A stretch of 64,000 bases of DNA from Chitinophagaceae bacterium (GTDB taxonomy: Bacteria; Bacteroidota; Bacteroidia; Chitinophagales; Chitinophagaceae), in assembly GCA_016721085.1 (NCBI GenBank), contig JADKJI010000031.1, positions 1 through 64,000 on the forward strand, given 5' to 3'. Made by a program: the position numbers and the translations under genes. This document shows positions 1 through 10,425 of the stretch, piece after piece. Below the pieces are notes generated by a model. That model had not been told where the DNA came from, ran no database searches, and saw nothing but the letters and a program-made list of their open reading frames with translations. Each line of letters opens with the position of its first letter. Positions within the stretch are counted from its first letter, which is position 1.

Positions 1-4
1 GTCT

Positions 5-1195
5 TCAAGGATTCACCCTCTCAATAAAAAGCGACTGCTTAAGCTTAACTGCAACAGTCTTATCCAAGCGGAGAGCCGGCGTCCAGTGAGGCATCTTATC
101 AAACTTATCTTCAATCATATCGTTCAGCGATTCATTACCGCCTTTGATAACTTTTGCGTTGGCTGGTTTACCCTCTTTATCTATGATGAATTCCACCATC
201 AAATAGGTCTTTGTTTGCCCTTCCGCTAAATAGGCCGTCATTTCCTTGCTGAGTTGATCGAGGAATGTCTGGAATTTTTCATTTCCTCCTGGAAATTCAG
301 GTAATTTATCTACCACTTTTGCTATCTCTTCTTCAGAGAATGTCCTCAATGGTCTTGGGTCTTTTTTGCGAACAGAAACCGATGTAGTAGCAGGACTGGT
401 TTTTGCTGCGTCAGCAGGAACATCTCCTTCAACAACATAGCCTCCCTTTTTATTAACCAATACTAAGGGTAACTGATGGGTCTTATCAAAATACTGATAG
501 GCTTTTTTCATCTGCTCTGAAAGAGGAGAATATTCAGGATAGTCTTTCAGGAATTTTGTTAAGTAGTCTACACTCTTTGTGTTCTTAAACTGAACAGGGA
601 AAATATGAACAGGAATAAAATCTTGCCCTTCACTTTTAGCCATGCTGGCTAAAATATAGAGTTCTTCTATTTGCTGATTGGTGATAGGAATACATCCTGT
701 TGTTACACAACTTCCGTGTATATAGATATCTCCACCCGGCTGTATGGAATCGCCTAATACTTTGTCTGATGCATTTGGATAATTCAAACCTAATGACAGA
801 TAATATTGACTTTTAGGATTGAATTCATTGATATAATAAAACCCTTCCGGAACCTGATAATCTCCCTGCATTCTTTTTGGGCCAAGACTACCTGATAAAG
901 CACAAACTTTGTATGTCTTGAATAATTGAAAACTATTGCTATTTTCTCCTTTCACCCAAACCTCGAGTTGACTATCGTACTTGAATGACCGAAGATAAAT
1001 ATACTTTGCCGGCCAGGGAATGTGCTTATCCTGGAATTGTTTGATAAGCGTATCCTGCTTTCGGCTCATAGCATCGTTTATACGGGGAAACGACTTCTGG
1101 TAATCTATAAAAGAGTAGTTAGGTCCTGCTACATTTTGAGCAAGAACCGGAATGACCCCTAACAGCAGAAATACTATGATTTTTATACCCTTCAT
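5..1195 (-). CDS. Secreted L,D-transpeptidase (YkuD fold) with C-terminal TonB-like domain
   Basis: About 396 aa. A hydrophobic signal peptide (first ~23 residues, ending VLAQ) indicates export. The middle of the protein carries the YkuD signature: an HG pair in IYIHGSCVTTGC, with the catalytic Cys at the end of this motif (about residue 168 from the ATG). Such enzymes form 3-3 peptidoglycan cross-links or attach proteins to peptidoglycan. The last ~100 residues (PEFPGGNEKFQTFL ... VEFIIDKEGKPANAKVIKG) match the TonB C-terminal fold often seen duplicated in Bacteroidota proteins; its role here is unknown. The ATG at 1195 is preferred to an in-frame GTG at 1207 because it starts directly before the signal peptide. 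Stop codon lies at the very edge of the window but is present. Family call is firm; the exact substrate is not known. Confidence 0.85.
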   Translation of the reverse strand: MKGIKIIVFLLLGVIPVLAQNVAGPNYSFIDYQKSFPRINDAMSRKQDTLIKQFQDKHIPWPAKYIYLRSFKYDSQLEVWVKGENSNSFQLFKTYKVCALSGSLGPKRMQGDYQVPEGFYYINEFNPKSQYYLSLGLNYPNASDKVLGDSIQPGGDIYIHGSCVTTGCIPITNQQIEELYILASMAKSEGQDFIPVHIFPVQFKNTKSVDYLTKFLKDYPEYSPLSEQMKKAYQYFDKTHQLPLVLVNKKGGYVVEGDVPADAAKTSPATTSVSVRKKDPRPLRTFSEEEIAKVVDKLPEFPGGNEKFQTFLDQLSKEMTAYLAEGQTKTYLMVEFIIDKEGKPANAKVIKGGNESLNDMIEDKFDKMPHWTPALRLDKTVAVKLKQSLFIERVNP

Positions 1196-1324
1196 ACTGA
1201 AAAACACTTATTGTAAAACGAATGATACCCTCTTATATTTTACCCTTTCAACACAATAAGCGTTAAAATTAAAACAAAGAGTGTATCAAAAATCAGTCCG
1301 GGTTGTGCACAGTGTGGATAAACG

Positions 1325-1571
1325 GCTGGATGCTAAATGCTGGATGCTTGATGCTTGATGCTTTTGCCTAAGGCTTAAGGCCTAGGGCTTAAGGCTTACT
1401 TAGTCTTTGCCCGGGGTATTTGTGCGATTGATATGAGTTTTTTGAAAATGTCTTCTGATTTATTACTTTAAAATTTACACAAATACGAAGCTCAGCCCCT
1501 CTGGTCAAAGACAGAAACAAGCTTTAGGCCCTAAGCCTTAAGGCTTAAGCAAAAAAAGCATCCAGCACAAC
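1325..1571. repeat. Inverted-repeat element with GGATGC and TAAGGC arms
   Basis: The 376-base gap between the transpeptidase and hppD is mostly this element. The left arm (about 1325-1400) strings together GGATGCT/GATGCTT words and then CCTAAGGCTTAAGGC words. The right arm (about 1521-1568) is its approximate reverse complement, ending in AAGCATCCAGC right next to the hppD stop codon. Between the arms are about 120 bases without repeats or ORF. Related elements occur near 48.0-49.0, 49.7-49.97, 57.4-57.57 and 61.2-61.6 kb. No transposase is present. Confidence 0.7.
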
Positions 1572-2705
1572 TCACAGATTCCCCCTCTGCTCCTGCTCCC
1601 TTTCAATAGCCTCAAAAAGCGCCTTAAAATTGCCTTTCCCGAAGCTTTTGGCACCTTTTCGCTGGATAATTTCGAAGAATAAGGTAGGACGGTCTTCTAC
1701 CGGTTTTGAGAATAATTGCAGCAGATAGCCTTCATCATCCCTGTCTACTAATATCCCGAGTTCTTTTAGTGGGGCAATATCTTCTTCGATGCTGCCTACC
1801 CTTTCAAAAAGATCATCGTAATAGGTTGTTGGGACTTGTAAGAATTCCACGCCCCTTTTTCTCAATTCTGTTACTGTAGCTACAATATCGTTTGTTGCCA
1901 ATGCTACATGCTGGCAACCTTCGCCGTTATAAAAATCAAGATACTCTTCTACCTGGCTTTTTTTCTTTCCTTCTGCGGGTTCATTGATAGGGAATTTTAC
2001 AAAGCCATTTCCATTGCTCATCACTTTACTCATAAGCGCGGAATATTCTGTGCTGATATCTGAATCATCAAAACTCAGGATATTCCTGAATCCCATCACA
2101 TCCTGATAGAAAGACACCCATTTATTCATTTGGTTCCAGCCAACATTTCCAACACAATGGTCAACATATAAAAGTCCAGTATCGGTAGGCTTGAAGTATG
2201 GATTCGACCATGGCCTGAAGCCAGGCATGAATGCACCGTTGTATTGATTTCTTTCAATGAAAAGGTGAATCGTTTCTCCATAAGTGTGAATGCCACTCAT
2301 TACCACTTTACCATTTTCATCTTCCATAATTACTGGTTCCATATAGGAAACAGCCCCTCTTTTTGTGGTTTCTTCCCAGGCCGACCTTGCGTTAGGGACT
2401 CTTAAAGCCAGTGCTTTCACTCCATCGCCATGTTTATAGATATGGTCAGCAATAGGATTACCCGAACGAAGTGGCGTTGTAAGAAGGAAGGTTAGTTTGT
2501 TTTGTCTTACAGCATAACTAACCCGGTCTTTAAGACCGGTCTCGGGTCCTGCATAAGCAAGAGCCTGAAAACCAAAAGCGGTTTGATAATAATGGGCCGC
2601 CTGTTTGGCGTTGCCAACATAAAATTCTACATAATCGGTTCCTTCCAATGGAAGAAAATCTGTTGTAGCAGCGGCAGTATTAGTGGGGAGCGATTGATGG
2701 CTCAT
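1572..2705 (-). CDS. hppD: 4-hydroxyphenylpyruvate dioxygenase
   Basis: 377 aa, the usual length. Converts 4-hydroxyphenylpyruvate to homogentisate in tyrosine breakdown, with Fe(II) and O2. It has two vicinal-oxygen-chelate domains: an N-terminal one (about residues 20-155) and the catalytic C-terminal one (about 178-360). The three iron ligands are visible: His183 in VDHCVGN, His266 in GCQHVAL and Glu345 in FFEIIQRKG. The C-terminal helix (GNFKALFEAIEREQ) typical of HPPD is also present. It is transcribed alone, divergent from purK; no homogentisate dioxygenase or fumarylacetoacetase is in the window. Confidence 0.95.
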   Translation of the reverse strand: MSHQSLPTNTAAATTDFLPLEGTDYVEFYVGNAKQAAHYYQTAFGFQALAYAGPETGLKDRVSYAVRQNKLTFLLTTPLRSGNPIADHIYKHGDGVKALALRVPNARSAWEETTKRGAVSYMEPVIMEDENGKVVMSGIHTYGETIHLFIERNQYNGAFMPGFRPWSNPYFKPTDTGLLYVDHCVGNVGWNQMNKWVSFYQDVMGFRNILSFDDSDISTEYSALMSKVMSNGNGFVKFPINEPAEGKKKSQVEEYLDFYNGEGCQHVALATNDIVATVTELRKRGVEFLQVPTTYYDDLFERVGSIEEDIAPLKELGILVDRDDEGYLLQLFSKPVEDRPTLFFEIIQRKGAKSFGKGNFKALFEAIEREQEQRGNL

Positions 2706-2935
2706 ATAAAACAGTTGAATGATTGTTGAGTGGATAAAATGCGCAAACGATTGTAAAGCAGCTAGCCGAAAGGGCTTATTTACTATTGGGGTCCATAGCC
2801 AATGCTTCCATCAAGAGGCTAAACTGGCCTCGTTTGTCTGAAAAGGTCTTTTGTGGAAAATCAGGACGCATCACACAAAAGTAGAAAAAAATCTACACCC
2901 AATCATTTAATGTACACAGTTCTTTTGCTGCAACT

Positions 2936-2943
2936 TATCTTTG
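2936..2943 (+). promoter_or_regulatory. Candidate -7 box (TATCTTTG) upstream of purK
   Basis: TATCTTTG matches the Bacteroidota -7 element TAnnTTTG and lies 20 bases before the purK ATG. No convincing TTTG -33 box is found 19-20 bases upstream, so this is only a candidate. Confidence 0.35.
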
Positions 2944-2962
2944 CCGCTCAATAATAGCCAAC

Positions 2963-4096
2963 ATGAAAAGAATTGGTATTCTGGGAGGTGGACAGTTAGG
3001 CAGAATGTTACTTCAGGCTGCCGCAAATTACCCGGTAGAAACATATGTGTTAGAAAACGACCCGCAATGTCCGGCAGCCCACCTTTGCCACCATTTCACC
3101 TGTGGCAGCATCAACGATTTTGAAACCGTATACCAGTTCGGAAAAGGCCTTGATGCCTTAACCATTGAGATTGAATCGGTGAATGTGGAAGCACTGGAAA
3201 AACTGGAGGCTGAAGGAGTGAAAATCTATCCAAAACCTTCTGCACTAAGAACAATCAAGAATAAGATTCTTCAAAAACAATTCTACAAAGAACAACAGGT
3301 ACGAACAGCCGAATTTATTATTGTCGATAACCTGCAAGCTATAAAAGACAATGCCCATTTCCTTCCCGCAGTCAATAAGATTGCACAGGGAGGATATGAT
3401 GGTCGTGGTGTTCAGGTAATGAGAGATGTGGCCGCCATCGAAAAAGGGTTTGATGCTCCTGGCATTCTGGAGAAAATGGTAACTATCGATAAGGAAATAG
3501 CCCAGATAGTAGCCATCAACGAAAAAGGAGAAATAGTACTTTACCCTGCTGTTGATATGGTTTTTGATCCCCATCTGAACCTGCTCGATTTTCAGATTAG
3601 TCCTGCTGATATCCCTGAAAAAACACTCTGGAAAGTGGAAGCTCTTTCTTTAGCCGTGGTTAAAGGACTGAAGAGTCCGGGCATTTTTGCGGTTGAACTT
3701 TTTATCGATAAGGCAGGAGAAGTATATGTCAATGAAACAGCTCCAAGGGTACATAATAGCGGTCATCATAGCATTGAAGGCAATTACAGCTCCCAATTTG
3801 ATATGCTATGGCGTATTATGCTGGGATATCCATTAGGCAATGCAGATGAAATTCTTCCGGCTGCCATTGTGAATATTTTAGGGGAAGAAGGGCATAGCGG
3901 TCCTGCCTATTACGATGGGCTCGATCAAGTGCTGACCATGGAACATGTATTTGTACATATTTATGGCAAGAAAGACACCAAACCTGGCCGAAAAATGGGA
4001 CATATAACCATTCTCAGTTCGAACCGACACGATTTAGTGCATAAAGCGCACCGAATCAGGCAGTCACTGAAGGTTATTACAAAAAAAGACGTCTAA
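2963..4096 (+). CDS. purK: N5-carboxyaminoimidazole ribonucleotide synthase (PurK)
   Basis: 377 aa ATP-grasp enzyme of purine biosynthesis. It makes N5-CAIR from AIR, bicarbonate and ATP, the substrate of PurE. Visible: the N-terminal GILGGGQLGRML nucleotide-fold motif, the ATP-grasp lid region (KIAQGGYDGRGVQV), and the metal/product-binding stretch NETAPRVHNSGHHS. Start ATG at 2963 sits directly before MKRIGILGGG. Its usual partner purE is on the same strand but 5.7 kb downstream, with the efflux operon in between. Confidence 0.95.
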   Translation: MKRIGILGGGQLGRMLLQAAANYPVETYVLENDPQCPAAHLCHHFTCGSINDFETVYQFGKGLDALTIEIESVNVEALEKLEAEGVKIYPKPSALRTIKNKILQKQFYKEQQVRTAEFIIVDNLQAIKDNAHFLPAVNKIAQGGYDGRGVQVMRDVAAIEKGFDAPGILEKMVTIDKEIAQIVAINEKGEIVLYPAVDMVFDPHLNLLDFQISPADIPEKTLWKVEALSLAVVKGLKSPGIFAVELFIDKAGEVYVNETAPRVHNSGHHSIEGNYSSQFDMLWRIMLGYPLGNADEILPAAIVNILGEEGHSGPAYYDGLDQVLTMEHVFVHIYGKKDTKPGRKMGHITILSSNRHDLVHKAHRIRQSLKVITKKDV

Positions 4097-4168
4097 TAAC
4101 CATTCATATTGTTTTCGGTCAATAAATCCGTCCGAATAAAGTACTTTTATAGCGTATTAATTCTGCAT

Positions 4169-5223
4169 ATGAGCAAACCAACTATTAGAACGGTATTACT
4201 ATTTTTCTCGCTGATAATCATTGGGATATCTTGTAAAGAAGACAAAAAAGACGCCGCCCCGGCAAATGCTTCAAAAAACACTGGCCCCTTATCTGTTGAA
4301 GGATACCTGGTAACCCCGCAAGCCCTATCGAGCAATATCGAAGTTCCCGGAAGCTTATTGCCTTTTGAGGAAACCGAAATCAGGTCTGAAATTTCAGGTC
4401 GTATTGTAGGACTTAATTTGAAGGAAGGCACTTTTGTAACAAAAGGTACCCTTCTGGTAAAACTGTTTGATGATGATTTACAAGCCCAGTTGAGAAAGTT
4501 GCAAGTGCAATTACAGATCGCTCAGAAAACAGCTGAAAGACAAAAAGAGTTATTAAAGATAAACGGTATCAGCCAGCAGGAATACGACTTGAGTGAATTG
4601 CAAGTAAACAACCTTAAAGCAGATATTGAATTAGTACGTGTAAGCATTTCGAAAACAGAAGTCAAAGCTCCATTCAATGGAAGACTTGGATTGAAAAACA
4701 TCAGTCTTGGTGCTTACATCTCTCCTACTAATCTTTTAGCAAATATCAGTCAGGTAAACCAATTGAAACTCCAGTTTACGGTTCCTGAAAAATACGGTTC
4801 ACTGGTAAAAAATGGAGCACAGGTTAAATTTCAACTCGATGGCTCTAATAGTATTTATAGGGCTACGGTATCAGCAATTGAATCGAATGTAGAGGAAAAC
4901 ACAAGAAGTTTGGCGGTAAGAGCGGTGGTTCAGGCTTCAGACCGTTTTCTGGTACCTGGTGCATTTGCCAAAGTGAAATGGTTCTCGGCAAACAGGATAA
5001 TGCCATCCTTATTCCTAACGAATCTGTAATTCCACAAGGAAGGAAAAAGCAAGCCATTCTTTATAAGAGCGGAAAAGCGGTATTTGCTGAGATCACGACC
5101 AGTGTTCGGGATTCTTCAAACATTCAAGTGGTTAGTGGAATCAATTTGGGCGACACTGTAATTATAACAGGTTTATTATTCCTTCGTCCCGGTGCAGATG
5201 TGAAGCTTTCAAAAATAAAATGA
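4169..5223 (+). pseudogene. RND efflux periplasmic adaptor lipoprotein, frameshifted
   Basis: Membrane-fusion (HlyD/AcrA-like) subunit linking the inner-membrane RND pump to the outer-membrane channel. A lipoprotein signal (LFFSLIIIGISC) follows the ATG at 4169; a longer ORF from 4109 would bury this signal. Then come the barrel-sandwich/lipoyl halves (ETEIRSEISGRIVGLNLKEG and TEVKAPFNGRLGLKN) around a coiled hairpin, and a beta-barrel part. The reading frame breaks at the AAA run 4976-4978: adding one A restores VKMVLGKQDNAILIPNESV, the normal C-terminal half that continues to 5223. The restored protein would be about 351 aa. The short run and similar breaks elsewhere suggest a sequencing error, but a true mutation cannot be excluded. 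Confidence 0.85.
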
Positions 5224-5242
5224 TCGTTTTAATACCATTCTG

Positions 5243-8200
5243 ATGAATTTATCTGAGCTGAGTTTAAAGCGTCCCGTATTGGCAGTGGTTTGCTCCATTG
5301 TCATAATAATATTCGGTGGTATCGGATTTACATTCCTGGGAGTAAGGGAATATCCGGCTATCGATCCTGCAGTTATTAATGTAAGAACATCCTATACCGG
5401 TGCCAATGCTGAAATTATTGAACAGCAGGTTACAGAACCTCTTGAAAAAGCGGTGAATGGTGTACAAGGCGTTAGGAATATCACTTCCTCCAGTTCACAG
5501 GGTAGCAGCAATATCACAGTTGAATTTGAATTGAATGTAGACCTGGAGAAAGCAGCTAATGATGTACGTGACAAAGTATCACAGGCGTTAAACAACCTTC
5601 CACAGGATATTGACGGCCCGCCTACTGTTGCCAAGGCCGATTCCGATTCAGACCCTATCATATTTTGTCAGATTCAGAGCCAGCAAAAAGGCCTGCTTGA
5701 CCTTACCAGTTTTGCCGAAAATGTGGTAATGGAAAGATTGCAGACCATTTCTGGTGTAAGTGGTGTGAATGTATTTGGTCGCCGCTACGCTATGCGTCTT
5801 TGGATAGATCCATCGAAACTCGGTGCCTATAAAATAACCATCCCCGATATCCGAGCAGCACTCGACAGAGAGAACATTGAATTACCGGGCGGTAAGGTTA
5901 GAGGTAATATGACCGAGCTTACAGTAAAAGCTTATGGCAAGCTGACCACTGAAGATGATTTCAACAACCTTATCATAAAAGAAGACGGCACCCGTATCAT
6001 TCGTTTTAAAGATTTAGGTACAGCGGTATTAGGTCCGGAGAATGAAGAAAGCATTTCCAGAAAAAACAATGTAGCTTCTGTAAACATCGGAGTCATTGCA
6101 CAACCTGGTTCCAACCAGATCGCTATTGCAGATGAAGTTTATAAGAGGTTAAAAGAGATTGAAAAGGATATGCCGAAAGATATTATCCTTGAAGTAGGTT
6201 TCGACAGAACATTATTCGTTAGAAAAGCTGTAGAAGAAGTAAAAGAGACCTTATTGATTGCCATCGGATTGGTGGTTATCATCATCTTCCTGTTTTTCCG
6301 AGAATGGTCTATTGCCCTTCGTCCATTGATAGATATTCCGGTATCCATCATCGGTGCCTTTTTCATCATGTACATAGCAGGCTTCTCTATAAATGTACTT
6401 ACCCTTCTATCGTTGGTACTGGCAACAGGACTTGTGGTGGATGATGGAATTGTGGTAACGGAGAACATCTATAAAAAGATGGAGCAGGGAATGGACAAGT
6501 ATAAAGCTGCCCGTGCCGGAGCCAATGAAATTTACTTTGCCGTAATCGCTACTTCCATTACACTAGCAATCGTATTCCTTCCGATCATATTCTTACAAGG
6601 GTTTGTAGGAAGATTATTCCGAGAATTCGGAATTGTAGTAGCAGGTGCCGTATTGATATCTGCTTTCGTTTCTTTAAGTCTTACTCCTGTATTGAATATC
6701 TATCTTACCAGTAATACAAAAAACATTCCTGGTTTTATAGGGTTACTGAACCATTCTTTAAAGGGATGGAGAATCTGTATCGTTCAACCCTTCATGCGTT
6801 CATGAAAGCCAGATGGATTTCATTTATTATAGTTCTTGCCTGTGTGGGCCTTATCTATATAATCGGAAAAGCATTGCCTTCTGAACTTGCGCCTATGGAA
6901 GACAGGAGCAGGATCAGGGCAAGTATATTGGCCACAGAGGGTACCGACTTTGATTATATGGACAAAGTGGTATTTGATGTAGCACAGAAGATAATCGATT
7001 CCATTCCTGAAAAGCGTGTTGTATTATCATTCGCACCAGGATTTGGTGGCGGTGGTGGATCCAATATGGCCATGATAAGCATGGGCTTATCAGATCCATC
7101 GGATAGAAAACGCACTCAAGATGAAGTAGCTAAACAAATGAACCGGATGTTTGGAAAATATTCCAACGTTAGGGTATTGACTGTACAGGAACAGACTATT
7201 TCAGTGGGATTAGGTTCCAGAGGTTCATTACCGGTTCAATACGTAGTACAGCATCTCGACTTCCAAAAGTTGAAGGAGAGGTTGCCGAAATTTATGGAAG
7301 AGGTATCAAAGAGTCCGGTTTTCCAGGGCTTTGACCTTAACCTCAAATTCAATAAGCCTGAATTACAGATTACAATTGACCGATTAAGAGCCAGTGAGCT
7401 TGGCGTATCTGTACTTGATATATCCAATACACTACAGTTAGCGCTTAGTGGTCGACGTTTCGGGTATTTCATTATGGAGGGCAAGCAATATCAGGTGATT
7501 GGTCAGGTGGATCGTGATAACCGTGACGATCCTTTAGACCTTAAGGCTTTTTATGTACGAAATAGAAACGGAGACCTGATTCAGTTAGATAATCTTGTTA
7601 CAATTACAGAATCTGCCAATCCCCCACAGATATATCACTTCAATCGTTTTAAGAGCGCCACAGTATCTGCAGGCTTGGCTCCAGGCAAAACATTGGGTGA
7701 TGGTATTAAGGAAATGGAACGCATAGCTGGAATTGTACTCGATGATACATTTACAAAATCGTTGAGTGGTTCTTCCCGTGACTTTGCAGAAAGTTCCTCC
7801 AATACATTATTTGCCTTCTTGCTGGCCTTGATATTGATTTATCTTGTATTAGCCGCCCAGTTCGAAAGTTTTATAGATCCATTCATCATCATGATCACAG
7901 TTCCGCTTGCCCTTGCAGGAGCCGTATTGAGTTTAGATATGTTTGGACAGACCATTAATATCTTCTCACAGATCGGTATGATCATGTTAATAGGACTGGT
8001 AACCAAGAATGGTATCCTTATCGTGGAATTTGCCAATCAGAAAAGACGAGCGGGAGTTGCCAAAATGGAAGCTGCAGTAGATTCTGCTGTTGCCCGATTA
8101 AGGCCTATCCTAATGACTACCTTGGCAACCACTCTTGGTGCATTACCAATTGCCTTGTCGCTTGGATCAGCGGGTAAGAGCCGTATACCGCTTGGTGTTG

Positions 8201-8307
8201 TAATTGTGGGAGGCATGTTATTTTCATTGGTGCTTACATTATATGTAGTACCAGCATTGTATACCTTCCTTTCAAGAAAAAAGAAAGCTGTTGCTGATGA
8301 AATATAG
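5243..8307 (+). pseudogene. RND multidrug efflux permease (HAE1/AcrB type), frameshifted
   Basis: Inner-membrane proton-driven pump, about 1021 aa when repaired. The first half (5243-about 6762) has the N-terminal TM helix, porter domain and TM2-6 with the proton-relay ATGLVVDDGIVV. The second half (6766-8307) repeats the fold: TM7, porter domain with a Gly-rich loop (GFGGGGGSNM), TM8-12 and IGLVTKNGILIVEFANQ. One base is missing at the AAA run 6760-6762; adding an A joins NHSLKG to MENLYRSTLHAF in one frame. The gene begins 19 bases after the adaptor and overlaps the outer-membrane factor gene, so the three form an operon. Substrate unknown. Confidence 0.9.
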
Positions 8308-9605
8308 TCTTGTAATACTGTTCATTTTCCCATTTGCCCTTCAAGCCCAGAAAGTGCTTTCGCTTGATGAAGCTATTGCCACTGCACTGCAGAATAACTA
8401 TAGCATTCTGATGTCTAAAAACGATTCAGCTTCATTGGCTATCGATAAATCGTATGTTAATGCGGCCTTCCTTCCCAGAGTAAATGGAACGGCTACAAAA
8501 GTGTGGAGCGTAAACGCACAAAAGCAAGAACTGGCCAATGGATCAAAAAGAGATACTTCAGGTTTGCGCTCCAATAACCAAACCGCTGCTATCAACCTGA
8601 ACTGGACTTTGTTTGATGGCTTAAAGATGTTCATAACGAAAGACAGGATTCTTGCTCAAAACGAAATAGGTCCTTTGGCGGTAAAAAACCAGGTGATCAA
8701 TACGGTAGCCACTGTTGTAAACAGTTACTATAACATTGTAAGACAAAAACAGCAGGTAAAAGCAATCGAATACCAGATAACTATCAATCAGGAAAGGGTT
8801 AAACTGGCGGATAAGAAATTAAGTGTAGGATTAGGTGCCAAGCCAGAATTATTACAGGCAAAAGTTGACCTTAATGCACAAGAAGCTTTACGATTGAACC
8901 AGTTGGCCAGCATTGAGCAATTAAGACAACAACTCAATCAACTAATGTCATTGCCATTGAAGACTTTATATGATGTTACAGATACCATCCCATTGAATAC
9001 ATCTCTTCAATATGCCGATCTGGAAAATGGGTTAGCCACTGGTAATCCTTCTTTGCAAATAGCACAAAAGAATATTGATATCGCTAAACTTAGTTTGAGA
9101 GAGCGCAAAGCTGAATTATTCCCAACATTGAATTTCAACTCTGCTTATAATATTTCACAATTAAGGAATAAAGCGGTAATCAACACCTTCACTCCTCTTT
9201 TCAATCAGAACAAAGGTTTCAACTATGGATTCAGTCTTACTGTTCCTATTTTAAATGGATTCAATACAAAAAGACTGATCAAGCAAGCGGCATTGGATGT
9301 TCAATTCCAGGAGCTCACCTACAAGAACCAGTTGAGTGTGATAGACCTTAATTTGGCTAATGTGTTCGAAGAATATGAACAACAGAAAAAAGCATTACAG
9401 TTAGAAGAAGAGAATATATTATTAGCGAGAGAAAATATGAACATTGCGATTGAGCGATTCCCGTCAGGGGGTTTCTACTTCTCTTGAATTAAGAGAGGCG
9501 CAAAAGAGTTTGGAAGATGCTTTCAACCGATTAATTGCAGCAAGGTATACGGTAAAGCTGGCGGAGACGGAGTTGTTGAGGTTGAAGGGGGAGCTGGTGA
9601 AGTAA
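8297..9605 (+). pseudogene. TolC-family outer-membrane efflux protein, frameshifted near the C-terminus
   Basis: Outer-membrane channel of the tripartite pump, about 435 aa when repaired. Signal peptide (first ~17 residues, ending ALQAQ), then two OEP repeats rich in Gln/Asn/Leu helices (LSLDEAIATALQNNYS at the start, VRQKQQVKAIEYQI mid-chain, YEQQKKALQLEEENILLA near the end). The ATG at 8297 overlaps the permease stop. The frame ends early at about 9487 because of one extra C in the run 9460-9462. Removing it gives IERFRQGVSTSLELREAQKS, the conserved TolC C-terminal motif, and reads on to the TAA at 9603-9605. Confidence 0.88.
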
Positions 9606-9611
9606 TTAGAA

Positions 9612-9745
9612 TTTGATGTGAAAATGGAAATGTGAAGATGTGGACACGTCAGGATGAGAATTTGAAAATGTGAAAATGTGGAAATTAAACAGCCAATCCC
9701 AGCTAATCCTATCTAATCCCAAAAATCCCAGTTAATTATCACAGT
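9612..9745. repeat. Left arm of imperfect inverted repeat flanking purE
   Basis: Built from GAAAATGTG/TTTGAAAATG words followed by AATCCCAGCTAATCC words. The same words appear in reverse-complement order after purE (10277-10425), so purE sits between the arms of a roughly 130-base imperfect inverted repeat. No ORF in it. Confidence 0.65.
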
Positions 9746-9763
9746 TCAAAATCATAGTTAACT

Positions 9764-10276
9764 ATGGCACCTCTAGTTGGCATTATAATGGGTAGCGATT
9801 CGGATCTTTCGGTAATGAAGGGTGCTTCTGATATTTTACAGGAGTTTGGAATTCCATTTGAATTGACGGTGGTGAGTGCTCATAGAACACCATTGAGAAT
9901 GGTAGAATATGCTCAGCAGGCAGCGGGACGTGGATTGAAAGTCATTATAGCAGGTGCTGGTGGTGCCGCTCATTTACCGGGAATGGTTGCTTCCATTACT
10001 ACTCTCCCCGTTATAGGTGTCCCGGTAAAATCTTCAAACTCTATCGATGGCTGGGACTCTGTGCTCTCTATACTTCAAATGCCAAACGGTATACCAGTAG
10101 CCACAGTAGCACTCAACGCCTCAAAAAATGCTGGCATACTGGCTGCAACAATTATCGGCGCCTTCGATAAAACAGTTGGTGATAAGATAACTGCTTATAA
10201 AAAAACACTGGAATCAGAGGTGCTTGTGAAAGTGGAGAAGTTGAAGTTGGAGGGTTGGGAAAACAAGTTCGACTGA
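9764..10276 (+). CDS. purE: N5-carboxyaminoimidazole ribonucleotide mutase (PurE, class I)
   Basis: 170 aa. Moves the carboxylate of N5-CAIR to form CAIR in purine synthesis, the step after PurK. Class I hallmarks: GIIMGSDSDLSVMKGA near the N-terminus, VVSAHRTP with the catalytic His, AGAGGAAHLPGMVA, and GVPVKSSNSIDGWDS. Starts at ATG 9764 right after the repeat arm. The final ~15 residues (KVEKLKLEGWENKFD) run into the downstream repeat, so the tail may be partly repeat-derived. Confidence 0.95.
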   Translation: MAPLVGIIMGSDSDLSVMKGASDILQEFGIPFELTVVSAHRTPLRMVEYAQQAAGRGLKVIIAGAGGAAHLPGMVASITTLPVIGVPVKSSNSIDGWDSVLSILQMPNGIPVATVALNASKNAGILAATIIGAFDKTVGDKITAYKKTLESEVLVKVEKLKLEGWENKFD

Positions 10277-10425
10277 GATTTTTGACTGGGATTTTTGGGA
10301 TTTTGCTGGGATTAGCTGGGATTAGCCTCTTAATTTCGATCACTACTTTTCGGGATCCACATTTTCACATCTCCACATTCCCTCATTTTCACATTTTCAA
10401 ATTTTCAAATTTTCAAATTACTTCG
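10277..10425. repeat. Right arm of inverted repeat flanking purE
   Basis: CTGGGATTTTTGGGATT and GCTGGGATTAG words followed by CCACATTTTCACATTTTC and TCAAATTTTCAAAT words. This is the mirror image of 9612-9745. The arm ends inside the last codons of the convergent bshC gene (stop at 10413). Confidence 0.65.

Noticed and set aside
1313..1321. Perfect DnaA-box-like TGTGGATAA
   Set aside because: A single box without a cluster, DUE or dnaA/dnaN neighbours; not evidence of an origin.
4976..4978. Phase variation or programmed frameshifting in the RND genes
   Set aside because: The runs are only 2-5 bases long with no slippery heptamer and stimulatory structure; errors or ordinary mutations are simpler.
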